In this document: positions 1 to 9,528 of the stretch, one piece after another
How positions within the stretch are numbered: position 1 is the stretch's first letter
How the letters are laid out: the number at the start of each line of letters is the position of its first letter
NCBI GenBank assembly: GCA_011947345.1
Contig: JAAVTG010000428.1
Location: 26,383-90,382, forward strand
Origin: Phytophthora quininea
Taxonomy: Eukaryota; Oomycota; Peronosporomycetes; Peronosporales; Peronosporaceae
Direction: 5' to 3'
DNA: 64,000 nt
The notes under the pieces: generated by a model
The model's database searches: none
Told to the model about the DNA's origin: nothing
What the model saw: only the letters and a program-made list of their open reading frames with translations
Translations under genes and position numbers: made by a program

Positions 1-63
1 GCTTGGAAGGAATGATCTTCAACGGGTAACTTGAGACACTAGTTGGATTGGAAACCAAAGGGA

Positions 64-540
64 TGCTGTCACCGTTGGCGGCGCAAGCTGCCGCAATGAC
101 TGGTATTAGGGGGATATCTACCACAACGCGAAAAGAAATGAAAAAGCCGGAAATCGACGCGATGAGGCCAGTGAATTGTTTTAACGCATTGCACAAGGTT
201 AAAGTGCGGCTCTAATTTTGGAGACACGACGTTTGCTCCAAACACCATAGATCCTTTCTGCGGATATCCTCCAGGTGGACTTTGTAAAGGCTGCGAATAG
301 CATTCGTGAGATCGGAGTCTCCGAATGTCTGGTCGAACGCGCTCAACGTTCTGCCTTTGCGAGCCCATTCGTCGGAGACGGGGATCCTCTTATTGCTGTC
401 GTTGTTCATGCTCTTCAAGAGCTGTTCGTTCTTCTCTGCCTGGGAGGCTTTGGCGGCTCGCTCGGCTACTTTTGTGCTGCCGAAAATCTTGTCGAAAGTC
501 GCGGAGAATCTCGCTCTCACTTTTCGTCGGACCACAGATC
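64..540 (-). pseudogene. RxLR-effector family relic (C-terminal half plus 3' flank)
   Basis: The open stretch at 212-535 encodes an alanine/lysine-rich helix followed by a module with W, F and LYKVHLEDI residues. That module also occurs in the effectors near 3.9-4.1 kb, 5.3 kb and 45.7 kb. No signal peptide or RxLR motif is joined to it. The flank at 64-210 matches, with divergence, the sequence beside the AKR/effector blocks at 5107-5220 and 45469-45580, so this is a third, older copy of that block. I infer a dead fragment. What the intact protein would do is known only from the family: secreted effectors that enter host plant cells. Confidence 0.6.
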
Positions 541-568
541 ATGGTTGTTGTCAGCCTTGAAACTATAA

Positions 569-1290
569 TGAGCTCTTGATTACCCCCGCTCCTGGGGCAG
601 TCGCGCTCAGATGCTGACCCCGCTTTCCGATGGGTTCGAGCTTCTTCTTCCCCTCTCAACGTAACTCTCCAAGAACCGATGGCCGACGAGGAACCAACTG
701 AGTTCCTCGCGCCGGCGCTATCACCAATTTCTATTAACTACCTGTTCCAACTTCAACTACTGTTACCACCGTGAACTCAGCGATCCTTATGACCACAGGT
801 CCTCAAACGTGAGCTCGGCGATCTCTGCGACCACCGGCCCTCCAACGTGATCTCGACGACTGCCAAGGCGGTCGCCGGACCTAGAACGTGACCTCGACGA
901 GTTTCCCCGCCGGGCCTCACCGTGACCTCAACGAGTTTCCCCGCTGGGCCTCACCGTGACCTCAACGACTTTCCTCGCTGGGCCTCACCGTGACCTCGAC
1001 GAGCTACCCCGCCGGGCCTCTGCAACGTCGCGACCCCTTTGGTCGCTGTCTTCTTCTGCTCGTGAGCCGGCCGACCTGTGTGTCGGCTTGCTGTTCCTGT
1101 CCGTGTCGCCGTCTGACGTCACCACGTGCGACTTTCAACTGCTGTGCGCTCCTATGCGACTTTTCAACTTCCTTGTGCTCGGCCCTCCTGCGCTCGGTTA
1201 CGCAAATTATCAACTGCGCCCTCGAGCCGCTGCTCTTGGCCACACCATCGAACCGTCGCTACCTTTCGTCACTCTGCGCCACCCGTCGCG
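569..1290. repeat. CT-rich dispersed repeat, copy 1
   Basis: This pyrimidine-rich, gene-free stretch shares scattered similarity with 2317-3275. Both begin with GCTCTTGA/ACTCTTGA-like sequence, continue with a CCCGCT/CCCGTT segment, and contain a related GGCCGAC..GAACCAACT block. No transposase or coding domain is recognisable. It may be the terminal repeat or untranslated part of an old element, but I cannot define its ends. The stretch 1291-1573 holds nothing I recognise. Confidence 0.35.
887..1022. repeat. 34-bp tandem repeat, four units
   Basis: Four units start at 887, 921, 955 and 989. Each begins CGTGACCTC and ends GGGCCTC(AC). The units differ at a few positions and 34 is not a multiple of three, so this is unlikely to be a coding repeat. 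Confidence 0.85.
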
Positions 1291-1573
1291 AGATCTAAAA
1301 CCGCCGCCGGCTTGCGGTTTTTCGTCAGCCCGACCCTACTGCTCGTCGCAGCATCCGTTTTCGACGTCCACCTCCACGTACGTCTTTTCCTGGTTCTGGC
1401 CATGGCGATCCGGGTTACGGTCGTTGCCGCCACGGGGTTTATTACAAATGAAACCAAATTCTCGAAAGCAACTTTTACTGATTTTGGGCGTCACCTCGTT
1501 CAATTGCGTTGCCGTAAGTATACCCACAACGAGAATTGAAGCGTCTACAGACATGATGACATGGCTGCGGACG

Positions 1574-2310
1574 TCACGAAGATTGAAGTTTGCCGGTCCC
1601 TGATCGTGAAGAAACAAAAAGTGCTTCGAATCGTGAATGGTGCACTGCCATCTCCATCGTCAACACCCTTTCTGTGTCTGCACAGTGATCACAAAACCAC
1701 TGAATAATTTTTAACTGCCGGTGCTCAATGTCTGGTGCTACGACGGTCTTCACTGGCCAATCATCTCGACAAAGAGCAGCAGTGAGAACCGAGTCAAGAT
1801 TGCTGTTTAATCGTTTTTCGTACAGCCATTTCACGACTGCAAAGTGCCCATTTCTGGCGGCTCCGTCCATGGCCTTAGTTGAGCATCCTAGAGAGTAGTT
1901 TTCATGTAACCACTCGACAATGTCAAGACGTCCACTTGTTGCCACTCCACCCATCGCGTTGGTCGTGCACTCAGTATTCGTATGCATTCGTAGCCATCGT
2001 AACATTTCCACTCCCAGCAGTATTGTCGACGGCTGCAGAAGTGCAGCCTTGGAGTCGGTTGAAATGCAGCCACTTAAGTATTGGAAAACGTTATGGCATA
2101 GCGATAGCTTGCTTCTTCACACAGCATTCCCCAGTCATTGGATGTCTACCTGACCCGACAGGGACGTGATTAGCAACCACCTCGTCCATCGCTGCAGTCG
2201 TGCAACCTTCAGAACGGTGGAAATGCAGCCACTACACGACGTCGACATAGCCATTGGTTGCCGCTCAATCCATCGCTGCAGTTGTGCATGCTTCAGATCG
2301 ATTCACATTG
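1574..2310 (-). pseudogene. ankyrin-repeat protein, decayed
   Basis: On the minus strand 1574-2011 is open and shows ankyrin-type units: a GxLDIVEWLHE helix, then GCSTKAMDGAARNGHFAVVKWLYEKR-like spacing. Upstream, 2012-2310 has further GCTTAAMD..AATNGYVDVV..WLH units broken by stops and frame changes. Oomycete genomes carry large families of such ankyrin proteins with unknown partners. The gene here lacks a clear start and is read as a pseudogene. It lies between two copies of a CT-rich repeat. Confidence 0.6.
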
Positions 2311-2316
2311 TAACGA

Positions 2317-3275
2317 ACTCTTGAGGTCCTCCCGTTGCTGGAGTAGCCGCTAGCTCGTGTGCTGACCCTGCATTGGATCCGATTGGCCTTCCGTCACTAA
2401 CTCCAACACCTGTAACAACTACTGGCCGACAGAGAACCAACTGGATTCCCTGTGCCGCTGCGTGCCCTGGCCAACACTGCCACCTATCTATTATCCTTTC
2501 TCGACAACAACTGTCTTGCCTGCTCTCAACCTTGCAGCCCTTGGCACCTCGCGAAGCAGATTCCCTACACGCCTGTCCTTACCACTTGGAACACACTGGC
2601 CCCTTACATCGCAGTACGGAGACTCGAAGACACACTGGTCTCCTCCCGTTCGTTCGGTCCACGCTACCACCGTTCTGCACAACCACCGCTGGCATCAACA
2701 ACACCAACCGTCCTTCCTGCCTGCGCGTCACCTTGCAGTCCTTGACAGTATCAATCGCCGCAACGCCGGTCACGGGTCGGTCGACTGTTCCCGCTTCAGC
2801 GTCCACCGTCGAGACTACCACCGTCGTTCACTGTTGGCTTCCAACTGCTGCTTCCGCCTGACGTCCACCGTTGTCACCACCGTCGACGTCCACCGAGTCC
2901 TTACATCCGATGTCCACTCACAGCTTCCTGCTTGCTGTCGTCTGCTGATGACTGCCTATCACCATCGCTGGACCTTCACTTCGTGGAAGCCATTTGCTGT
3001 CGTCGCTGCCGTACTTCTGTCGTCACCTTCTGTTGCTTGCTCTCGTCGCTGCCAATCCGAGACTACTTGCTCACGTTGCTGCCAATTCGAGACTTTGTTC
3101 TCGTCGCTGCCGATTGGAGACTGCCTGATCTCCTCACTCAAACCCAACGTGACCTTTACCATCGGTTTCTTCCCAAGTCGCAACCTCCCAACAATTATCG
3201 ATTGTCGTTCAGACGCACCTCGGCGTCGCTGCCACCAGGTCTATTACACTTCGATGTAATTCCACCTGTGTCTTG
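2317..3275. repeat. CT-rich dispersed repeat, copy 2
   Basis: This is the second, longer copy of the pyrimidine-rich sequence at 569-1290, in the same orientation. At 3040-3130 it contains about three imperfect units of roughly 30 bp with a CGTCGCTGCC..GAGACT core. The reading frames across it are low-complexity serine/proline/threonine-rich and show no domain, so I do not call a gene. Confidence 0.35.
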
Positions 3276-3311
3276 AGGCAAGCAGAATTACACATCTCGG
3301 TTTGATCCAGT

Positions 3312-3533
3312 TAAGGTGCTAAGCTATCTATCCGTGAGAGTTACGCTCGTGTCGTCCACATGTGGTGCATAGGTTCCGGGATATTATTTTCTGGCGGATC
3401 AAGTTAAGTTGTTGCAGCACACAGACCACAGTAGCGCGGTTGCAATGAAATTCATGTGCGTGTTGGTAAAAGAATTGGTAGTGCCTCTTGAACGAGTTCA
3501 GCAGATTGAGAATATTTGGCACTTCAGCTGTTA
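3312..3533 (-). mobile_element. 5'-truncated LINE tail
   Basis: This segment closely matches 30434-30657, the 3' end of the large LINE on the minus strand. Both copies share the same outer end (TTAAGGTGCTAAGC on the plus strand). Similarity stops abruptly at about 3533. A common 3' end with a variable 5' break is typical of incomplete target-primed reverse transcription. There are several base differences from the large copy. Confidence 0.8.
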
Positions 3534-3904
3534 TTATGTGGCACGTTAGATAGTGTCCGTAATTGTAACAAGTGTCGTAAGGCGAGTACAGCGAGAAAGA
3601 GTCTGAAATAATGCCTTGTATCTAGGGAAAAGCAGCGAGTGGCAAAATAATGGCACCAGCTCGACTTAACAACAAGTGTCATAGGGGCGTAGGCGAAATT
3701 TTATCCAGATGAATTTCGTTGGGAGTTACGGCAGCAAAAGTCATTCCTTTCGAACCCTGTGCATGCAGTACATGACCTACACAATGTTGTTTAGTATCCC
3801 CATATATTTTTATACTTTAGCTTCTTCACAGAAGTATTAGTAGGTTGTTGCTTGGTCTATGAGTGCGATAGAAACACTCTACATGACAAAACGAACAATA
3901 GGTT
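3534..3904. other. no recognisable feature
   Basis: AT-richer sequence between a LINE tail and effector fragments. I see no coding domain, structured RNA or repeat structure in it. Confidence 0.5.
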
Positions 3905-4081
3905 CGTGAAAGCGACTCGAATTCGGACGGTAACGAGAGAACTCCAGTGTTCAATCGATGGGCTGAGCAAGGGGGATTCTGAGTATGTTTGCTAAGAAAA
4001 TCGGAGACACTGATTTAGATTATGCCGCTCGCTCCCTTTACCAGGTCCACCTCCAAGACATCGGGAGGAAAAATCTGTGGT
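3905..4081 (+). pseudogene. effector C-terminal fragment, plus strand
   Basis: Plus-strand frames show an FNRWAEQGG W-motif and then, after a frame change near 3978, a segment ending RSLYQVHLQDIGRKNLW and a stop at about 4081. This matches the C-terminal module of the effectors on the minus strand at 212-535 and near 45.7 kb. No N-terminus is attached in this orientation. It is a detached piece of the family, inverted relative to its neighbours. Confidence 0.55.
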
Positions 4082-4084
4082 GAA

Positions 4085-4195
4085 GCACGAAGTCGACATC
4101 GCCGTTGGCCTTGACGCTTCGCAGGAATCCCGTGCCCTCAGCCGAAATATCATCGAAAGTGATAGCTCTCAAGGCTCTACGTAGTGCATTTGTTT
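4085..4195 (-). pseudogene. RxLR-region fragment, minus strand
   Basis: The minus strand encodes a stretch like the DDISSEDKRFLRSVK region of the effector at 5341-5805. Here the first arginine of the RxLR motif reads as glycine (GFLR). No signal peptide or C-terminal domain is joined to it. It faces the C-terminal fragment at 3905-4081, so an ancestral gene appears to have been split and inverted. Confidence 0.5.
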
Positions 4196-4214
4196 TGCGG
4201 AAAGTATATTAAAT

Positions 4215-5092
4215 TTACTGACCTGGTAAGAGTAAAGTGTCTACATTAAGACATATTGACCTGCTTGCAGAACTTGCCGCTGGCTGCCTCGGCAAACTAC
4301 AATTTAGCCTGCCTGCCTGTTCCTTGGCGGGATCCCATCCAGCAGACACGTAGTACGATTCCGGTGACGCCAAACGAGCCACTTGGTCAGTCGACATCTT
4401 GAAATCCGCAGACTCGAGGTTGGTTTTCTGGCGTTCAGGACGAACCGACTTTGGCAGCGTCACAAAGCCATTTGCAATGCCGAACGACACCAGTGCCTGA
4501 GCAGGTGTGCATCCCAATTCATCCGCAATTTCAACCAGTGTCGGGTCGTCAAGTCGAGTACAGCGAGCAAGAGGTGAATAGGCCTCCATCGTGATGCCGA
4601 GCTCCTGGCAAAACTTGACGAGCGACGGACGCATCATCCACGGATGCAGCTCGACTTGGTTGACAGCAGGTTTCACACGGGCAGCCGTCAGAAGCGTCTC
4701 CAAGTGAGCTTCGTTGAAATTCGAGACGCCAATGTCTTTCACGACACCCGTGGCTTGCAGGTCCCCAAGGGCACGCCAAGTATCAGCACGGAGCTGCTTC
4801 GAACCTGGTGCATGCAGCAAGTAGAGGTCGATGTAGCCAAGACCAAGCTCGGCATTGCTGGCCAGTCCGGCGGCATGTGCCTTGTCATAGCCCCAGTTCT
4901 CGGTGAACAGCTTCGTGGTAACGACAATCTCTTCACGGGGATGTTGGTGTCGCGGATGGCACGACCCACGTCGACCTCGTTGCCGTAGATCTCAGCCGTG
5001 TCAATGTGCCGATACCCCATCTTGAGTGCCGAGAGAACGGCATTGTACGTTTCCGCGCCGGGTTCTGAGAGGTACACTCCGAGGCCGATCAT
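4215..5092 (-). pseudogene. aldo/keto reductase, one frameshift
   Basis: An NADPH-dependent aldo/keto reductase on the minus strand. The start used is the ATG at 5092, giving MIGLG near the N-terminus as is usual for the family. The HIDTAEIYGNE segment carries the expected catalytic Asp and Tyr. The TTKLF lysine is encoded here but lies just past a frame break, and LLHAPG supplies the histidine. Further on are GVSNF, NQVELHPW, EAYSPL and LPKSV..R cofactor-site motifs. The break is at the G run 4937-4940, which has four Gs against five in the second copy (45298-45302). One base restores the frame, so this may be a real lesion or a consensus error. The last 30 or so residues look non-native. 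The substrate is unknown. Confidence 0.8.
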
Positions 5093-5340
5093 GGGGATAG
5101 CACATACTGTTGGCGGCGCAAGCTGTCGCAATGGCTAGTAGGAAGAACACATTTGTCACAACGACGAAAAGAAAAAAGAGACCAGAAATCGGCGCGATGG
5201 GCCCAACGTTTGATTTTAGTGCAGCGCACACGATTGAGGTGTGGCTCGAATTTCGGAGACACGACACTTGCTCTGAAAGCAAATTCCGCGACTTCATGAA
5301 AACTGTGGCACAAATAGTTTGGGTCTGTTTGAATCCTCCA

Positions 5341-5805
5341 CTAGCTCCTTTTTCCGTTACGAAACAGGTAACTCCTGTAAAGATCTCGAACATCAATCGC
5401 GAGTTCGGACTCCCTGAATTTTCGGTAGAACGCGTCATCCGTATTGCCTTTTTCAGCCCATTGTTTGAACACCTTCGTTTGCTCTGTGTCGTTGTCAATC
5501 AGGAACCTGAAGTACTTCTCTTCTTCCGCTGCCTTAGAGGCTTTGGCGGCTCGCTTGGCTTCTTTTGCATTGCCAAGGATCTGCTTTAAAGCCGAGAGCC
5601 CTCTCTCTTCGTCGTCTGCGTTCCCGAGGTCATCGTCGTCGGCCTTGACACTTCGCAGGAATCTCTTGTCTTCAGACGAAATGTCATCCGAGGTGGCAGC
5701 TTTCAAGGCGCTTGTCGGGTTGGCGTCCACATAAGTTGAGGAGACAGCGCCACCGTTGACGACAAACGTGACGGCAATTGTAGCCAGGAGATAGAAGAAT
5801 CGCAT
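5341..5805 (-). CDS. RxLR-dEER secreted effector, 154 aa
   Basis: ATG at 5805, stop at 5341-5343. Residues 1 to about 20 form a signal peptide: a basic residue, a hydrophobic core, then NGGA. RFLR is at residues 48-51 and DDEER at 64-68, the spacing of host-translocated oomycete effectors. An Ala/Lys/Glu-rich helix follows (about 70-97), then a C-terminal module with a W-motif-like FKQWAEKG segment. This is the only effector of the cluster that reads through without a break. The related copy at 45.7-46.1 kb is nearly identical up to about residue 97 and then carries a different C-terminus, so this gene looks chimeric. It is divergently transcribed from the effector at 6533 across a duplicated promoter. 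Target unknown. Confidence 0.85.
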   Translation of the reverse strand: MRFFYLLATIAVTFVVNGGAVSSTYVDANPTSALKAATSDDISSEDKRFLRSVKADDDDLGNADDEERGLSALKQILGNAKEAKRAAKASKAAEEEKYFRFLIDNDTEQTKVFKQWAEKGNTDDAFYRKFRESELAIDVRDLYRSYLFRNGKRS

Positions 5806-6454
5806 GGTGCTCTGCGCGGACTTGAGTGGGAGAAGACTTGGACGTTGGGAAGTGAAATCGAGAATGAAGTAGTTCTGCTGGCTGTTGGTGTTGGCATTTT
5901 CGCCGGGTAGGTTGGTCCACACCGACACCCTCACCCTGGTACACATAATCACAGCTCGCCACCATAATCATGGCAGCAGCCATAGCTCAGCGCTGCTGTG
6001 TTGTTGTTTACTGTTGCATGTATATGCATGCATGTATATGCATAGTATCTTAGGCTCTGCAGCACCTGTTTTCCTCTCACCGACTACTGTACGTACCATG
6101 CCATTTCTGATCCTCATTTTCTATCGCCTCTCCGATAGAAGAACCGCATGGTGCTCTGCGTGGAGTTGAGTGGGAGAAGACTTGGACGTTGGGGAGTGAA
6201 ATCCAGAATGAAGTAGTTCTGCTGGTTGTTGGTGTTGGCATTTTCGCCGGGTAGGTTGGTCCACACCGACACCCTCACCCTGGTACACATAATCACAGCT
6301 CGCCACCATAATCATGGCAGCAGCCATAGCTCAGCGCTGCTGTGTTGTTGTTTACTGTTGCATGTATATGCATGCATGTATATGCATAGTATCTTAGGCT
6401 CTGCAGCACCTGTTTTCCTCTCACCGACTACTGTACGTACCATGCCATTTCTGA
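5795..6454. repeat. tandemly duplicated divergent promoter, 344-bp unit
   Basis: The sequence from the first codons of the minus-strand effector outward (about 5795-6110) recurs at 6139-6454, offset by exactly 344 bp. Each unit contains the start codon region of the minus effector and a palindromic TGCATGTATATGCATGCATG tract. The second copy of the block (46.1-46.4 kb) has only one unit and a shorter palindromic tract. The duplication leaves a stub of the minus-strand effector's signal peptide at about 6123-6150 and places two promoter copies between divergent effector genes. No TATA box is certain. Confidence 0.85.
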
Positions 6455-6532
6455 TGGTGAAGATTGGACGGCACCCGCACGATGCCATTCCTCTTTTTCC
6501 ATCCAGCACTCAATTGTTTTCGCTTCTCCAAT

Positions 6533-6881
6533 ATGCGCGTCTCGCTTTGTCTGCTGCTCGCTGTTATTGCCACCTTTGCTGCGAGTGGAAGCGCCTCCGA
6601 CCAGACCGCGACCTCGAAGGTGGAATCACCCGACGCGGTGCGCTCGTTGACTCAAGACCTGAACTGAAGACGACGACGAGGAGAGAGCCATTGCCAACCT
6701 GCGCAACCTCACCAAGCAGAGAAAAATCTTCCGGGCAGTGGCCACGGACGACACTTACCGCAATACTATCTACGGCAGGTGGCGCGCCCAGAACTTGACC
6801 CTAGAAATGGTCCGCATGGATTTCCACTTCCTCAGATCCCGCGAAGGTATGTTCTCTCAGCTAGAAGCTGAGAGCTATTGA
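6533..6881 (+). pseudogene. RxLR-like effector, frameshifted
   Basis: ATG at 6533 gives a good signal peptide (hydrophobic core, then ASGSAS). The frame ends at a TGA at 6665-6667, just after an RSLT sequence where RxLR would stand. In another frame the DDDEER motif follows immediately, then a helical segment with W and Y/F residues to a stop at 6879-6881. The copy at 46493-46864 carries the same early stop plus one fewer A near 6722. The last few residues differ from that copy because homology ends near 6850 at a small hairpin. Both copies share the first lesion, so it predates the duplication. Confidence 0.7.
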
Positions 6882-7294
6882 TTCTTGTAGTGATACGTCG
6901 GAGATCTTTTTGTGAAAGTTGAGCAGTTTTAGTGATCATTTTTAGCATTGACCTCACTTTGACTTGCAGGCTGTCTGGTGGCAGCTGTAACCGGCCGTGT
7001 TATGTGCCAAAATTGAAATGGACACTCCCAACGAAAGTGAGTTGGAAAGGTTGCGCCGTTGTCAACGGTATTTTTGTCCTGAACCTATCGCACGTCATTG
7101 ATTGACCACGTTAGAAAACGCCCGTGAAGAGCAGCCACCTTGGTCGCTTAGCAGAGATTTTGTATGCTTGTCGACACTTGATCGAAGGTCCCGCTACTTT
7201 TCTATTCGTTACGAAAGCGTTTCTATGGATACTTTCTATTCCGCGTGTAGGTGGCGCTTGTCGCCAATCAGCGACCCTTTGGCGGTACCACCAG
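6882..7294. other. no recognisable feature
   Basis: Sequence between the effector and minus-strand relics. Short open frames exist on both strands but show no domain, signal peptide or repeat. Confidence 0.45.
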
Positions 7295-7680
7295 TTAGAA
7301 ACAAGCTGGTACATCTATCAATACTTGCTTCCAGTATGGTTGATGTAGCCATCTTTTAGAAATATAAACATCACCCAATAAAACACGGAGATGGACAGTA
7401 TAAAACATTGGAGTGCTGATTGAAACTGTTTGCAAGTCGCCCAGCGCGCCAAAGGATGCAGACCAGCTCTGGCTAGTCTGGAGACGCCACGACGTCTTGC
7501 ATGATTGCATGACCAGGTTGGCGCCCAGCAGAGCGCGGTGCGGACTGTTGTTGAAGTAGCTCACGAAGTTCATTGTCACGAGTACGGGGTGAATCTCGGC
7601 ATCGCGAGGGCGAGCCTTGGACTTGCGGTCCGAGTTGTAGCCGGAAATGTAGCTTGAGAGGTAGCGCGCAAAACTAAGAC
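7295..7680 (-). pseudogene. unrecognised host-gene relic
   Basis: The minus strand is open over 7295-7579. It continues upstream in frame (to about 7670) with a normal-looking composition, LSSYISGYNSD then basic residues and a VTMNFVSYFNN segment. I do not recognise a family. It lies just downstream, on the same strand, of an ABC transporter fragment and could be another broken piece of a duplicated host region. Confidence 0.3.
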
Positions 7681-7690
7681 TGAATTGTAT

Positions 7691-7950
7691 TTATGGCGTA
7701 CCTGGAGACATCAGACAGCCGCGGAGACACATGGGATCGACAGATATCATGACACCCATGCTGCCGGCCGCCGAGTCGCTCACTCCAGTGCTGATGATGA
7801 TTTTGACCGAACGCGCGTCCAGGTCACTCGTGGGCTCGTTCAGGAAGACGATACTGGCCTGAACAGCAAGCCCCACACCGATCGTCAAGCGCTCCACCGA
7901 ATTGCCACAAATGATATGGTCGGCGATGCCCTCAAATCCGAGCAGCTCTA
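7691..7950 (-). pseudogene. PDR/ABCG transporter ATPase fragment
   Basis: Minus-strand translation shows ERLTIGVGLAVQ, then IVFLNEPTSDLDARS. This is the end of an ABC signature region, a Walker B (FLDEPT-type, here FLNEPT with Asp to Asn) and the D-loop of pleiotropic-drug-resistance ABCG proteins. The signature CSGGQ motif, Walker A and all membrane segments are missing. It is a short remnant of a plasma-membrane export pump gene. Confidence 0.75.
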
Positions 7951-7997
7951 TTTAAGGCGAGAAATCCGCTAAACAGTTAATCAATTCAATTTCCTTC

Positions 7998-8329
7998 ACT
8001 TGGAACTGGAGTGCGCAACGGAAGGAAGACTGTAGTCGACTTGATGAGTAGTGTGTATTTTCGGAAGTGAGAGATTGAAATGCAGAGTGAGGTCTAGTTC
8101 GACTTGTCTACCTCTAGCTCACCTATAGAGCGCGTCCTCTGACGCATCCTTTTGCACCCACGCGCTTCGTGGTTCCCGTTCCCGTTGCAGTTGCTGCTTC
8201 ACAGCAACCACAGCATCTTGAACGCTGTCGCGGTTCCATCGCACCTGCATACACGCTATCCTCGCGTGGCTCCGCGACGAGGTGCAGTGTCTTGGTTACA
8301 CCTTGCCCTCGCCGCTCTCACCATCAACA
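7998..8329. mobile_element. 332-bp insertion flanked by CCTTC
   Basis: Arm B of the inverted duplication reads straight through this point with a single CCTTC. Arm A has CCTTC at 7993-7997 and again at 8330-8334 with 332 bp between. That is what a mobile insertion with a 5-bp target duplication leaves. The reverse complement begins TGTTG, compatible with a solo LTR, but the other end lacks a clean CA, so the class is uncertain. Confidence 0.65.
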
Positions 8330-8746
8330 CCTTCCTCACAAGAGCTGGTTGTACAGTGAATGTAACTCATTTATACCACCGACATCTTGGAAAGCCAGTG
8401 TCGACGGCGAATTAGTTGCGTAGCACGAACTCGACGACTAATGAAGGGGATGCCATTTGCTGTCGACCAGGCAAATTCGGGAATGAGGTCGTGGACAGAT
8501 GCGTATGGGGTGAATGAAAAGATGGACTTTACGGTGATTTTCTTCGAAAAATAACTTTTGGTGGTCTCTTTTACACACGTAAAACTTTAACTACTGAGGA
8601 AATTTCCATCGCAATGTAGACTTGCTGGCATAATAGTTGACACAAATTTTATGAGCGCATAATCCAAGCATTTCAAAGCTATCACTGCGAACGCATTGCA
8701 GCGAGTTCTATTTCATTATCGAATTACCGGTAACCCGCGCCACACA

Positions 8747-9302
8747 ATGCGAGTTTCCTGCTTGATAATTGCCATTGTGGTGTCATTCATCGTCTATGGT
8801 GGTGTCGTGTCTCCGACTCGTGTTGACTCCCCCTGAAAACTGCCAACTCCGAAGATGCTTCTCTCCGTCGGACCCACAAACTCTTGCGGCGACTCGAAAC
8901 CGTCGATGCCAACGACGATGCTGCCGACGAAGAAAGAGGCATCCTTTCGTTTTTCGGTCTAAACAAGGTGTTCAACAGGTCACCTTCAGCAAAAGCAGTT
9001 AAGAAAGAGGCCGAGAAGGCAGCCGCTGAGGCGAAGAAGGTGGCGGACAGGTCGCCTTCGGAAATAGCAGCCATGAGAGCGGCCGAGAAGGCAGCCATTG
9101 AGGCGGAGAAGGTGGGGCGAACTAGGAGCTCCTAAAGAGAATATTGGGAATTGGGAACGTCCGCATTCCGGTTTTCAAAGATTGGGCCAAGCAGGGAATA
9201 GATCTGCAAGCCTTCGACAACAGATTCGGGGACTACACTACCGCGCGATCGATTCGCAACGACTACAAGATTTTTCACATGGATATCAAGCACCTTGTTT
9301 AA
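8747..9302 (+). pseudogene. RxLR-like effector with 24-aa helical repeat
   Basis: ATG at 8747 starts a signal peptide (about 22 residues) that hits TGA at 8834-8836. The next frame has KLLR in place of RxLR, followed by DEER. Two 72-bp direct repeats follow (8977-9048 and 9049-9120), encoding 24-residue Ala/Lys/Glu helices that each begin RSPS. A further frame break follows, then a C-terminal module with FDNRFGDY and YK.FH.DI residues like the other effectors of the window, ending at 9302. The inverted copy at 29427-29979 lacks some of these breaks but has others. I infer a non-functional allele or consensus errors. Confidence 0.7.
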
Positions 9303-9424
9303 GGTTTATGGCCACAGACGCGTTGCTGTGTTAGAAGTTTTTGACGATATTTTGTTTTTGCAAAACTATCGAACGCAACTTACCAGCAACATTACCCGAA
9401 CAACGATTCATTTCGAAAGCACAA

Positions 9425-9455
9425 TGACGCCATACTACTACTACTACTACTATTA
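9425..9455. repeat. TAC trinucleotide microsatellite
   Basis: About six TAC units plus flanking TACATGTAGTACTTGTAC palindromic sequence. It is mirrored in arm B near 29262-29300. Non-coding. Confidence 0.8.
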
Positions 9456-9528
9456 CATGTAGTACTTGTACAACTACTTCTAATCTGCTTGGCCTTCATC
9501 TTCCTTCTTAAATACGCTCGCCGCCAAC

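Noticed and set aside
2373..3276. Plus-strand ORFs of 162 and 265 residues
   Set aside because: They follow the CT bias of the repeat, read as Thr/Pro/Ser/Leu runs and have no recognisable domain.
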